Shown here: positions 1 to 8,242 of the stretch, piece by piece
How positions within the stretch are numbered: position 1 is the first letter of the stretch
Layout: every line of letters begins with the position of its first letter
Assembly (NCBI RefSeq): GCF_036320655.1
Contig: NZ_CP143258.1
Span: 1,054,001-1,118,000, forward strand
Source: Porphyromonas pogonae
Lineage (GTDB): Bacteria; Bacteroidota; Bacteroidia; Bacteroidales; Porphyromonadaceae
Length of the DNA: 64,000 nucleotides
Reading direction: 5' to 3'
Program-made: the position numbers and the translations under genes
The notes under the pieces: model-generated
Told to the model about the DNA's origin: nothing
The model's input: the letters and a program-made list of their open reading frames with translations, nothing else
Databases searched by the model: none

Positions 1-2
1 GT

Positions 3-629
3 GAAGGATTAACAGAACGACAACTGTTTGCGCACGTGGAGATAGAACGAGGAGAGAACAAACAACCTCGGGCTTTGGATAAGGTTTCGTTGGATAAGTT
101 GCAGGGCTTGACTTTTGATCCGTATGAGGTGGAGTTAGAAACCGCTCGCAATCTCTTCCTCTTCTCCTGTTATACGGGCGTTGCCTATTGCGATATGGTT
201 GCCCTTAATCGGGAACACCTCTTTACGGACGATGAGGGGGCTTTATGGCTGAAGTTTCGTAGACAGAAGACCAATACCCTTTGCCGTGTGAAACTCCTAT
301 CCGAAGCGGTGCGTTTGATAGAGCGGTATCAGTCTGATGAACGCAGCACGCTCTTTGCTCCCACTGCCTATTCGGCTTATCTCATTCAACTCAAAGCCCT
401 GCAACTTCGAGCCGGTATCTCCATTCCCCTTTCGGCACACATTGGTCGCCACACTTTTGCCACCTTGATTACTTTGGAACGAGGCGTTCCCATCGAAACG
501 GTAAGCCGAATGTTGGGACATAGTAATATCCAAACGACTGAGCGATATGCCCACGTAACCCCGAAGAAGCTCTTCGATGAGTTTGAACGATTTCTCTCTT
601 TCACTGAAAACCTAACCTTAACCCTGTAA
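3..629 (+). CDS. Tyrosine recombinase (integrase), 5'-truncated by the window edge
   Basis: Site-specific tyrosine recombinase that would integrate or excise the mobile element. The frame is open to the first bases of the window, so the N-terminal arm- and core-binding domains lie upstream; the GTG at 36 is probably internal. The catalytic domain is visible: YTGVAYCDM (box I), a lysine strand around RRQKTNT, HIGRHTF (HxxR) and LGHSNIQTTERYAHV with the final H and nucleophile Y. The usual box I arginine is replaced by alanine. IntDOT of CTnDOT is known to lack this arginine too, so activity is still plausible. It ends 5 bases before a second integrase, so the two are probably co-transcribed. 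Confidence 0.85.
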   Translation, partial: EGLTERQLFAHVEIERGENKQPRALDKVSLDKLQGLTFDPYEVELETARNLFLFSCYTGVAYCDMVALNREHLFTDDEGALWLKFRRQKTNTLCRVKLLSEAVRLIERYQSDERSTLFAPTAYSAYLIQLKALQLRAGISIPLSAHIGRHTFATLITLERGVPIETVSRMLGHSNIQTTERYAHVTPKKLFDEFERFLSFTENLTLTL

Positions 630-634
630 GACCT

Positions 635-1813
635 ATGCGCAGTACATTCAAAATCCTATTCTACATCAATAAGAACAAGACCAAAGCGGACGGCACAACG
701 GCAATCCTTTGCCGTATCACCATAGACGGAACGAACGTAGTGATAAGCACTGGGGAAAGTGTCGTTCCTTACGAGTGGAAGGTGAAGCGAGGAGAAACAA
801 CAGACAAGAAGACCAACCAACGCCTGCAAACCTTTCGGGAGGGAATAGAACAAGGGTACAATACCTTGCTCTACAAATATGGAGCAGTGAGTGCCGAGCT
901 TCTGAAGAATTACCTACAAGGCATCGGGAGGACTCCAACAACACTCCTTGCCCTTAGCGCAGAAGAACTCAAAGCCCAACGAGAAAGCAAGAGTGAGGGA
1001 ACGTATAGCAACAATCGAAGTTCGGACAAACAGCTCAACTCCTTTGTACGAAGTCGTGGAGAGAAGGATATTCCCCTAACGGCTATTACGATAGATTTCT
1101 TTGATGATTACCGTTTCTATTTGAAGAAAGAGGGCTATGCTCCTGCAACAATAAACAGGCATTTGTGCTGGTTGAGTAGTTTGATGTACCGAGCCGTCAG
1201 TCAGGGAACAATACGCTTTAATCCATTTGAAGAGGTGAAGTACGAAGCCGTAGAGCGTAAACCTCGATTTCTAAGTAAAGGAGATGTGACAAAGCTCTTG
1301 GCGTTCCCTTTACAGGACGAAGGGGCGGAACTAAGTCGAAGAATGTTTCTTTTCTCCGTCTTCACGGGTTTGGCATTTGCTGACTTGCAGAGCTTGCGAG
1401 CTTCGCAAATCGAAACGAATAGCGAGGGGAAGCGATATATCCGCAAGGCAAGACAGAAGACAGAAGTGGAGAGTTTGATCCCCCTACACCCGATAGCGGA
1501 GCAGATACTTTCGCTTTACACAAAGGAGGAAAGCAAGGAAGATTACAAAATATTTCCCGATACGATGAGCAAGGGCAAGCTACTTACTCACCTCAAAGCT
1601 GTGGGCTTGGCTTGTGGTATTCGTACTCCACTGGGCTACCACGTTGCAAGACATAGTTTCGGCACGTTGACTTTGGAGGCTGGTATTCCGATAGAGAGCA
1701 TTGCCAAGATGATGGGACATTCCTCCATTGCCAGCACACAAATCTACGCCCAAATCACAGACCAAAAGATTGCAAGGGATATGGACAAGTTGATGGACAT
1801 TAATATTTTGTAA
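635..1813 (+). CDS. Tyrosine recombinase (integrase), full length
   Basis: A complete 392-residue site-specific recombinase. The N-terminal ~110 residues resemble the arm-type DNA-binding domain of Bacteroidetes integrases, residues ~125-210 the SAM-like core-binding domain, and ~220-385 the catalytic domain. Motifs: FTGLAFADLQSL (box I, arginine position is alanine), RKARQKTEV (catalytic lysine strand), HVARHSFGTL (HxxR) and MGHSSIASTQIYAQ (H and nucleophile Y). It starts 5 bases after the preceding integrase. Two adjacent divergent integrases are common at one end of Bacteroidetes mobilizable and conjugative transposons. A 280-base AT-rich gap separates it from the cargo genes. Confidence 0.9.
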   Translation: MRSTFKILFYINKNKTKADGTTAILCRITIDGTNVVISTGESVVPYEWKVKRGETTDKKTNQRLQTFREGIEQGYNTLLYKYGAVSAELLKNYLQGIGRTPTTLLALSAEELKAQRESKSEGTYSNNRSSDKQLNSFVRSRGEKDIPLTAITIDFFDDYRFYLKKEGYAPATINRHLCWLSSLMYRAVSQGTIRFNPFEEVKYEAVERKPRFLSKGDVTKLLAFPLQDEGAELSRRMFLFSVFTGLAFADLQSLRASQIETNSEGKRYIRKARQKTEVESLIPLHPIAEQILSLYTKEESKEDYKIFPDTMSKGKLLTHLKAVGLACGIRTPLGYHVARHSFGTLTLEAGIPIESIAKMMGHSSIASTQIYAQITDQKIARDMDKLMDINIL

Positions 1814-1993
1814 TTTGAAGCATGTGAAATACTTGTATTCTTAATTATAGCCATATGTATGTAGGGCTTTTTCTGATTTTGCACTGAATCTCTTTGTTAG
1901 TTCTGTTTTTATTATTACATTCTTGACATGTTACATTGTTTATTTGAACGATGAAATCTGGCTGAATATTCTCTTAGGTGTAGATTAAAACGC

Positions 1994-2007
1994 TATCTTA
2001 TAAGATA
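1994..2007. promoter_or_regulatory. 14-bp perfect palindrome before the cargo operon
   Basis: TATCTTATAAGATA is its own reverse complement and lies about 90 bases before the radical SAM gene. It has no loop, so it looks more like a repressor site than a terminator. That it acts as an operator is inference; no regulator gene is adjacent. Confidence 0.3.
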
Positions 2008-2093
2008 AAAAAGAATAGTTCGAGATATTAGCAAAACTTGAGATTGTCAATAGAAGAGCAATAGACAAGGTTTACCAAAGAAGATTTATAAAT

Positions 2094-3113
2094 ATGGAGA
2101 AGTCAATAGTTTGCCCATATACCATCTCTCTTATAATAACTAGAAAATGCTCCGCTGCATGCTTGAATTGTTGCTTTAAATGCTCTCCAAAAGAGACAGC
2201 CGAAATATCAGAAAAAGATGCTTATGCGTTCATAGACGAGGCTCTCCAATCTTTTTCCACAATTAAAGTTTTAGTTATAACAGGAGGGGAATGCACGCTG
2301 AATATGGATAAACTCTGTCGGATAATATCCTATGGAAAAAAGCAAGGCTTAGTGGTCAGAGTTGTAACGAATGCTCATTGGGCTCGATCTTTAGGCGAAG
2401 CAAAGAAGATTGTTGATCGACTTAAGAAGTCTGGATTAGACGAAATCAACTATAGTACAGGAGATGAACATCAAAAATTTGTACCTGAAAACAATATCGT
2501 AAATGCAATTTTTGCGGCAAATTGGGCGAATCTATTTTGCGCAGTAAATGTTGAATACAAGAGAGATGCGTTGTATACGAGTACTAATCTCATAAACAAT
2601 CCGCAAGTTAAGCGTATTTTGTCGGATAATTCAGGAGGTCGGCTTGTTATTAAAAATGGTTTGTGGGTAACATTTGAAAATGCGGAATCATTGTCATACG
2701 GAGAAAGCGTACTTGGTGACTTTAACGATGGGTGCGACAATTTATTTACAACAATTTCAATAAATCCGTATTCGAATTTAATGGCTTGCTGTGGTATCAC
2801 TGCTGAATACATTCCGTTCTTACGCTTAGGAAGTGTAGAAAAACGAGGGCAGATGTCTCAATTGCACGAAAATCAATTTTCCGATTTTCTTAAAATTTGG
2901 ATATATTGCTATGGCCCTCATAAAGTCTTATCAATCTTGAAATCTGATATGAAAATACCCGAGAAAAACAAAGAAAGAAGACATCCTTGTGTTGACTGTG
3001 CAGAGCTTTTTTTAGACCGAAGATATGCTAATTATATAGCAGAGAATATGTCTAAATATGCAGGAAATGTCCTTTTAGAATATGATATTAAAAGAAGAAT
3101 GCTAAACAAATAA
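2094..3113 (+). CDS. Radical SAM enzyme with C-terminal cysteine clusters (putative peptide maturase)
   Basis: A 339-residue radical SAM protein. The iron-sulfur motif C19-x3-C23-x2-C26 lies in RKCSAACLNCCF, followed by a GGE-type SAM-binding motif near residue 63 (VITGGECT). Further cysteines near residues 223-243 (DGCDN, LMACCG) and at the C-terminus (HPCVDCAEL) could bind auxiliary clusters, as in SPASM-like peptide-modifying enzymes. No leader-binding RRE domain or standard small precursor peptide is evident. It lies 12 bases before the SdpC-like gene and is probably co-transcribed with it and the DUF1648 gene. The AT-rich composition differs from the GC-richer element genes around it. 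Radical SAM membership is firm; a role in modifying the neighbouring protein is inference. Confidence 0.8.
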   Translation: MEKSIVCPYTISLIITRKCSAACLNCCFKCSPKETAEISEKDAYAFIDEALQSFSTIKVLVITGGECTLNMDKLCRIISYGKKQGLVVRVVTNAHWARSLGEAKKIVDRLKKSGLDEINYSTGDEHQKFVPENNIVNAIFAANWANLFCAVNVEYKRDALYTSTNLINNPQVKRILSDNSGGRLVIKNGLWVTFENAESLSYGESVLGDFNDGCDNLFTTISINPYSNLMACCGITAEYIPFLRLGSVEKRGQMSQLHENQFSDFLKIWIYCYGPHKVLSILKSDMKIPEKNKERRHPCVDCAELFLDRRYANYIAENMSKYAGNVLLEYDIKRRMLNK

Positions 3114-3125
3114 AAAGGAATCGAT

Positions 3126-4070
3126 ATGAGTAAAAAGAATAACGCATTAAAAGGTGTTGCCGCCGTTTTAGCGACATCCATATTGATTGAATCATGCGAT
3201 ATGGGGTCTTATATGAATGGTTTGGACATTGAGGCTATGAATATTGCTATTAAGGCGAAGGATTACGAAAATAATTCCGTGTCTGTTCCAATTGACCTTA
3301 AAGCGTCCATTTTCTTAAACCTAATCACAACGCTATCTGAAGAGTTTATCAATAACCCCAAGTCTGCTGAAGAGTTTTTGAACAATAGGCAAGAATTTCT
3401 CAATGCAAGAGGGTTTGAAAATGTTGACGAAAATCTGATTCGAGATAATCAATTAATTGATATGATTGTGGCATTCTCTGATCCTATTGTAAACAAGGCT
3501 GTAAAAGGACAAGACCTAAAATTATTCATCGAAAGACTAAAAGAACTAAATCTTTATATTGACAAAAACGATGATAGTCAATGGTTGATGCTTTTGAAGG
3601 AAGAGATCATGAATAACCCATCTTTGCTAAAGGCAATCTCTACAATGACAGGTAGCAATGTCGATTTTACGTTGCCATCTCCAACTCCTCATCTTGGAGC
3701 TGTTGGGTTTACGATTTTTGTGATTACTGCGGCTGTTGTTTTCCTTGGTGCCGTAGTTGTCAACTACGCACTTGGAGCTACTCTTGCTGCGGGGGCTGCA
3801 GTTGCGATTACTAAACATGCTCTTGTGACATCTGGCAATAAAGAAGATAAAATCGACAAAAAGGGCGTGGGCGTGAGAAATACTGCTCTAAGGGTCTGGA
3901 TGTTGAAAAATGGAGATCCAACGCTGTCGTCTATTCTTTTAAATGAACAATTAAATGACAAAGTTGAATCATTCATCAATGAAGTAGAAAGAGCTTATCC
4001 AGGGAGTATCACAAATGCGAATAGAGAAGTTGTAAAAAATATAGTGGTATCCAATATCTATCTGCCATGA
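3126..4070 (+). CDS. SdpC-like secreted toxin precursor (putative)
   Basis: A 314-residue protein with a lysine-rich start, a hydrophobic stretch (residues ~9-22) ending in IESC, which may be a signal or lipoprotein peptide, a helical charged middle (residues ~52-175), then a strongly hydrophobic Ala/Val-rich segment (residues ~189-232, with TAAVVFLGAVVVNYALG) and a charged tail. This order matches Bacillus SdpC as I recall it: signal, helical pro-region, a membrane-active peptide of about 40 residues, C-terminal tail. The SdpC peptide has a Cys pair; this segment has none. It lies between a radical SAM gene and a DUF1648/SdpI-like gene whose start overlaps its stop. The toxin call is inference from architecture and context. 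An unrelated membrane-anchored lipoprotein is the alternative. Confidence 0.5.
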   Translation: MSKKNNALKGVAAVLATSILIESCDMGSYMNGLDIEAMNIAIKAKDYENNSVSVPIDLKASIFLNLITTLSEEFINNPKSAEEFLNNRQEFLNARGFENVDENLIRDNQLIDMIVAFSDPIVNKAVKGQDLKLFIERLKELNLYIDKNDDSQWLMLLKEEIMNNPSLLKAISTMTGSNVDFTLPSPTPHLGAVGFTIFVITAAVVFLGAVVVNYALGATLAAGAAVAITKHALVTSGNKEDKIDKKGVGVRNTALRVWMLKNGDPTLSSILLNEQLNDKVESFINEVERAYPGSITNANREVVKNIVVSNIYLP

Positions 4071-4516
4071 GAGTAACTGTATTTAACGCTTTGGCGACAA
4101 TTACCGTGATTGTAACGCTGTTTTTTTTTATTGCATTCTACGAGAAAATTCCTTCTCTGATCCCTACACATTATGGTTTTAATGGAGAAGTTGATTCTTG
4201 GGGAAGTAAGAACACATTGTGGTACTTTGTTATTGGTAACATAGTCATTAATATTTTTCTTGGTGTTTTGACTAAATACCCACAAGTATACAACTACCCT
4301 TTCAAAGTAACGGATAAGAATAGAGAAAAGGTTTATGCTTCAGGATCTCTATTTGTTGCCGTATTACGTCTCGTTGTCAGTTTAGTTGTGGCATGTGTTA
4401 TTCTCTTTATGTCATTATCGGTAGAGAAGATTCCTATTCTTCTTTATGTGTTTATACTTTCACTCCCTATCATTAGCGTGCTTTATGGAGTAATCCAATT
4501 GATGAAAAACAAGTGA
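4067..4516 (+). CDS. DUF1648 / SdpI-like membrane protein (putative immunity protein)
   Basis: A 149-residue membrane protein with about four transmembrane segments (residues ~5-25, ~55-75, ~95-118, ~123-145). Between the first two lies the DUF1648 signature: IPTHYGFNGEVDSWG, with the P-x-H-x-x-x-x-G-x-x-D pattern. DUF1648 is the N-terminal half of SdpI, which protects Bacillus from the SDP toxin. The ATG overlaps the previous stop (ATGA), implying translational coupling with the SdpC-like gene, as expected for toxin and immunity. The SdpI C-terminal domain seems short or absent. The gene converges on the excisionase-like pair with a 7-base gap. Confidence 0.65.
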   Translation: MRVTVFNALATITVIVTLFFFIAFYEKIPSLIPTHYGFNGEVDSWGSKNTLWYFVIGNIVINIFLGVLTKYPQVYNYPFKVTDKNREKVYASGSLFVAVLRLVVSLVVACVILFMSLSVEKIPILLYVFILSLPIISVLYGVIQLMKNK

Positions 4517-4523
4517 AAATACA

Positions 4524-4817
4524 CTAACTCCTTTTGTGATAATTCTCTTGCAGTAATCTGTTGATGTCGGAGAGACGATAGAGGATTTTCCCTGCGATTT
4601 GGGTGTAGGGAATAATGCCCTTATCCCGATAGTCCTGCAAGGTGCGAGGGCTGATGAAGAGCCGTTCACAGACCTCTCGCCCTGTGAGGTAGATTTCTCC
4701 CTCGAATAGCGGACGATGTGTTTGGGCAATCTCCCGAAGACGTTTGCTCACTTCTTTGATGCCTGAGATGAGTTGTTTCATCTCGGGCGTTTCTTTGTTA
4801 ATGGTTTCATACTCCAT
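4524..4817 (-). CDS. Helix-turn-helix excisionase-like DNA-binding protein
   Basis: A 97-residue protein with a coiled N-terminal half and a C-terminal MerR/excisionase-type winged helix: YLTGREVCERLFISPRTL, then QDYRDKGIIPYTQIAGKI and a final RLSDINRLL helix. This type is standard in Bacteroidetes mobilizable elements, where paired small HTH proteins regulate or assist excision. It lies 8 bases downstream of a paralogue on the same strand and converges with the cargo operon. The family is clear; whether it acts in excision or in regulation is not. Confidence 0.8.
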   Translation of the reverse strand: MEYETINKETPEMKQLISGIKEVSKRLREIAQTHRPLFEGEIYLTGREVCERLFISPRTLQDYRDKGIIPYTQIAGKILYRLSDINRLLQENYHKRS

Positions 4818-4825
4818 AGTTGCGG

Positions 4826-5098
4826 TTATTGACGGTTAGACTTAGTAAGGAGTGCTTCCACATCCTCACGTTTGTAATAGCACTTATGCCCGATTTGGAT
4901 AAAGGGCAGCACGGACGTGTCCCGATAGTGCTGGAGCGTTCGCTTGCTGATGTTTAGTATTCGGCACACGTCCCCGTTGTGCAACAGGTCGGGGACTTCG
5001 GACTTTGTGCCGAACTCTTCTCTCATACAAAGAGCCAGCTCTTCGATGCTCTTTTTCAATTCCTCCCAAGCGGAGGTGTCAATGGCGGTAAATCTCAT
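4826..5098 (-). CDS. Helix-turn-helix excisionase-like DNA-binding protein
   Basis: A 90-residue protein paralogous to its downstream neighbour: a helical N-terminus (EELKKSIEELALCMREEF), then the HTH core NGDVCRILNISKRTLQHYRD, the wing VLPFIQIGHKCYYKRED and a short final helix. It is the promoter-proximal gene of the minus-strand pair. A -7 box lies about 40 bases upstream. It probably controls excision or transfer genes of the element; the exact role cannot be read from the sequence. Confidence 0.8.
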   Translation of the reverse strand: MRFTAIDTSAWEELKKSIEELALCMREEFGTKSEVPDLLHNGDVCRILNISKRTLQHYRDTSVLPFIQIGHKCYYKREDVEALLTKSNRQ

Positions 5099-5138
5099 AT
5101 CAATATCGTTTTAATTGTCATTTTCACTTCGTTCGGTG

Positions 5139-5146
5139 CAAATGTA
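5139..5146 (-). promoter_or_regulatory. Bacteroidetes -7 box for the excisionase-like pair
   Basis: On the minus strand the sequence reads TACATTTG, matching TAnnTTTG, about 40 bases before the start at 5098. A second match (TACTTTTG) lies upstream at 5209-5216. Confidence 0.5.
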
Positions 5147-5208
5147 CGCAGGCGAATCCCTTATTTCCAGACCTGATGAAATCAAGGGAAATAGAAGGAA
5201 GTCTGAGG

Positions 5209-5216
5209 CAAAAGTA
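5209..5216 (-). promoter_or_regulatory. Second -7 box upstream of the excisionase-like pair
   Basis: Minus-strand TACTTTTG, a match to TAnnTTTG. The rest of the 5099-5577 gap shows no gene I can support; it separates divergent genes of the element. Confidence 0.35.
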
Positions 5217-5577
5217 CAAGCACAAACCGCCTGTTTTACCCCCTTTTCTCTAAGTGCGTACTTGTGGCTCTGATATGGTTAGAAGTGGCTCTCTTACCGA
5301 TGAAAACAAACGCCCCTCTCTTGCCTGAAGAAAAAGGATGCAGATTTTAGCAATCCGATGAAGTCGCTTATAGAGCCGTTCCCCTCTCTGTTCTCACCTT
5401 TCGTGCGTTTTTGTCCCGATTTCCATTGTTTATCCCCTCCATTCTCGGAGCATTTTTCTGTACCTCGAAGCAACAGACACACTAACCTTGGGACTCTGTA
5501 TTCGCCTCTGTAACTTGGTTTCAGCATCCCATTTCGGATGAAAGTTCAAAACCAAGCAAACAGAAGAAGTACGAACA

Positions 5578-6768
5578 ATGAAAAAAGAAGAGAAGGACAA
5601 TCCCTCCAAGAACGCCCAAATAGAGGAGTTCCTTTTGGCACGGTATGAGTTTCGGTACAACACCGTGTTGCATCGAGCGGAATATCGTCCACGAGGAACG
5701 AGCGATTACACAGCCATAGACCGCTACCGCATCAATACCCTCAAGCGAGCGTTGGACAAGGAAGCCGATGTACAGACCTCGCCCGAGAACCTGTACAGCA
5801 TCATCGAAAGCGATTTCTCCCCACGCATCAATCCCGTGCAAGCCTATTTCCACGCCTTACCGCTGGCGGATAGGAATACAGAAGCGATTACCGCCCTTGC
5901 CGACTGCGTGAGTGTAACCAATCCCGAGAAATGGAAAGAATACCTTATCAAGTGGTTGGTGGCAGTGGTCGCCAATGCGATGGACGACAGACAATGCCGT
6001 AACCATACCTGCCTTGTGCTGACAGGCGAGCAGGGCAAGTTCAAGACCACGTTCCTTGACTTGCTCTGTCCACCGCCCCTCTCCGATTACCGCTATACGG
6101 GGAAGATATATCCGCAGGAGAAGGACGTGCTGAGCCTTATCGGGCAAAACCTCATCATCAATATTGACGACCAACTCAAAGCCCTCAATAAACGAGACGA
6201 GAACGAGCTGAAGAATCTTATTACCTGTCCGCAGATAAAGTACCGTATTCCTTACGAAAAGCACATCGAGGAGCGACCCCACTTGGCAAGTTTCGTGGCT
6301 TCGGTCAATGGCAACGACTTCCTTACCGACCCGACAGGAAGCAGACGCTTCCTCCCCTTTGAAGTGCTGACGATAGAGATAGACCGAGCCAAGAGCATTC
6401 CGATGGATGCCGTTTACAGCGAAGCCAAGACCCTATTGAATGAAGGCTTTCGCTATTGGTTCAATGATGAAGAGATTATCGAGTTGCATAGAAATAGCGA
6501 AGCCTTCCAAGTCTATACGACAGAGATGGAGCTGTTGCTCCGCTATTTCACCTTTCCCACGGAGGTGGAAACGGCAACGAAACGCTTCTATATGACCAAT
6601 TCGGAGATAGTGGGGTGTCTCTCTTGCTATACCCGACAATCGCTCTCCACCAAGCGGATGGGGGAAGCCTTGCGAAAGGCAGGTTATACGAGGGAGTGTC
6701 GCAGGATAAACGGCAATCCCGTGTATGTCTATGCCGTCCGTAAGGTTTATCCCGAGCAACCGCCATAG
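5578..6768 (+). CDS. VirE/VapE-type P-loop ATPase of a mobile element
   Basis: A 396-residue protein of the virulence-associated E family, a primase-linked superfamily 3-like helicase found in phage islands and Bacteroidetes mobilizable elements. The Walker A motif is LTGEQGKFKTTF near residue 148, with a Walker B-like NLIINIDDQ near residue 197. A conserved SVNGNDFLTDPTGSRRFLPF stretch near residue 243 carries the arginine sensor region. The C-terminal ~80 residues resemble a winged-helix domain. Base composition is GC-richer than the flanking chromosome, as in the integrases. It probably works with the primase-like gene downstream in element replication. Confidence 0.8.
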   Translation: MKKEEKDNPSKNAQIEEFLLARYEFRYNTVLHRAEYRPRGTSDYTAIDRYRINTLKRALDKEADVQTSPENLYSIIESDFSPRINPVQAYFHALPLADRNTEAITALADCVSVTNPEKWKEYLIKWLVAVVANAMDDRQCRNHTCLVLTGEQGKFKTTFLDLLCPPPLSDYRYTGKIYPQEKDVLSLIGQNLIINIDDQLKALNKRDENELKNLITCPQIKYRIPYEKHIEERPHLASFVASVNGNDFLTDPTGSRRFLPFEVLTIEIDRAKSIPMDAVYSEAKTLLNEGFRYWFNDEEIIELHRNSEAFQVYTTEMELLLRYFTFPTEVETATKRFYMTNSEIVGCLSCYTRQSLSTKRMGEALRKAGYTRECRRINGNPVYVYAVRKVYPEQPP

Positions 6769-7094
6769 CACTCTGTATCCCCCTTGTAATAGTCTTTTCT
6801 CTTTTCTTTCCTATTCTCCTTACTACGTTACTACAACTAAGGATAACACAATGAAAGAGAAAGGATTGCAGTAGGTGTCCATCTTGCGACACAGCTTACT
6901 ACCATCTTTCTACGCTTCTACGGCAGAATGAATGAGCGAAGGTGTAGACAGGAGATGTCGAAGGATAAAAGCGAACGAAGTGTTACACCTTTCTCTTTCA
7001 CTGTCAATTACTTATCACAGTGTCGAAAGGTAGTAAGATAAAAAGGGGAAAATTCCAAAAAGAGAAAATAGAGCGAACAATGAAATAACGAACA
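6769..7094. other. Intergenic gap inside the mobile element
   Basis: These 326 bases lie between the ATPase and primase-like genes. I see no supported gene and no clear terminator. An origin of replication or transfer could lie here, but nothing specific shows it. Confidence 0.5.
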
Positions 7095-7739
7095 ATGAAT
7101 ACGAATAATCCAAACCCAACGATAACAACAATGAACAACGAATATTACGACCTCCTCTCTATCAAGGCAATACCGATAGCCGATTACCTGCACGCATGCG
7201 GTATCGAGCCTGCCAAGCGTTACAACGGCTATGCCCTTTATCACGCACCCTACCGAGAAGACCCCAACGCCAGCCTGAAAGTGGACTTTCGGCAAAACCT
7301 GTGGCACGACTATGGCACGAGCCAAGGCGGAAGCATCATCGACCTTGTTATGAAGATGCAAGGATGCAGTGCCTACAAAGCAATGGCGCATCTTGCCGAA
7401 AGAAAAGCGACACCCCTCGCCCCCTCTTCTTTTCATCGTGAAAGAACAACCATTACTACGACCAATTTCACAAGTACAAGGCGGATTCTCTCCATTAGCG
7501 AAGCGTTACCCCTACATCTGCAAAGCTATCTCCGAGAGATACGCAAGATAGACCTTGCCGTGGCAAGTCCCTATCTCCGTCATATCCGCTACGAGGTAGG
7601 AGGAAGAGAGTATTCTGCCATCGGCTTTGCCAACCGTGCTGGAGGGTATGAGCTTCGGGACGACAAGACATATATTAGTATTTGTCTGAAACATTTTTTC
7701 TGCCATGTCAATACCTTCTTTCCCCTCAGGACAGCGTAG
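7095..7739 (+). pseudogene. Truncated primase-like protein (CHC2/toprim type) of the mobile element
   Basis: The first ~190 residues match primase-like proteins of Bacteroidetes mobilizable elements: IPIADYLHACGIEPAKRYNG, then YHAPYREDPNASLKVD, WHDYGTSQGGSIIDLVMKM and, near residue 183, GFANRAGGYELRD, which normally leads into the toprim domain. Instead the frame runs into foreign sequence at about 7660-7670 and stops after ~25 unrelated residues. The zinc-binding cysteines typical of CHC2 domains are largely missing, as is common in this subfamily. The relaxase and mobilization genes that usually follow are absent. ATG 7131 is an alternative start. I read this as a deletion or insertion junction that has ended the element. 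Confidence 0.7.
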
Positions 7740-7790
7740 TTGTGAGGCTATTCGTTTCAGTTCTTTTTCAGTATGTTCTATCTTTTTCAT
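7671..7790 (-). pseudogene. N-terminal fragment of a class I SAM-dependent methyltransferase
   Basis: The first ~40 codons on the minus strand read MKKIEHTEKELKRIASQL, then RCPEGKEGIDMAEKMFQTNTNI. This resembles the start of a class I methyltransferase family of Bacteroidetes in which this region precedes the SAM-binding glycine motif. After NTNI the frame reads backwards into the primase-like gene, so the methyltransferase is cut at about 7671. The remainder may lie at the other end of the element, outside this window. Family assignment is from memory of the N-terminal pattern. Confidence 0.5.
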
Positions 7791-8242
7791 TATTTCATTT
7801 TTAGGGGTTCTAAATTATGTTGGAGAAACTTTGATCGGACTTTATTTCTTCAAGTTTCTCCTAATTTAGCATAATTATTGTCTCCAATTAATGCCTGATC
7901 CGAAAAGAAAATTCTATTTAACATCCCTTTCTTATTTTATGACTTAGTATGAATAATGGATGGTTTTTTATTAAGCAAGTCTGATAGATTACTGAATAAA
8001 GGTGGGTGTGGCTTTCTTGCATTTAACATTACTTTTTGCAGATTTTGTGATATAAAGATACAGAGACTGGCAGAGAAATCACAGAGTAAGATATATTACT
8101 TTATTATATATCAACATATTAAGTATTTTTTGATGGCTCATTGTTTATACAACAGCAATATTTGGAGTATTTGTATTTTTAAAGTCATTCTTCGTGGGTA
8201 AGTGTGTTTTGCCAAAGTGATAATCTGTATCTTTACGGACAA
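7791..8242. other. AT-rich intergenic region between the element junction and bioF
   Basis: It holds a hairpin at 7822-7861 (GGAGAAACTT paired with AAGTTTCTCC) and no convincing gene. The open frame at 7956-8201 has an unlikely composition and no family signature, so I leave it out. TATCTTTA at 8229-8236 is close to a -7 box but too near the ATG at 8243 to be used with an ordinary leader. Confidence 0.5.

Noticed and set aside
7956-8201. An 81-codon + frame upstream of bioF
   Set aside because: AT-rich, with Cys and Tyr runs unlike a coding region, no ribosome-binding context and no recognisable domain.
8204-8242. GTG start for bioF
   Set aside because: Similarity to BioF proteins begins at the ATG at 8243; the extra 13 residues look non-coding.
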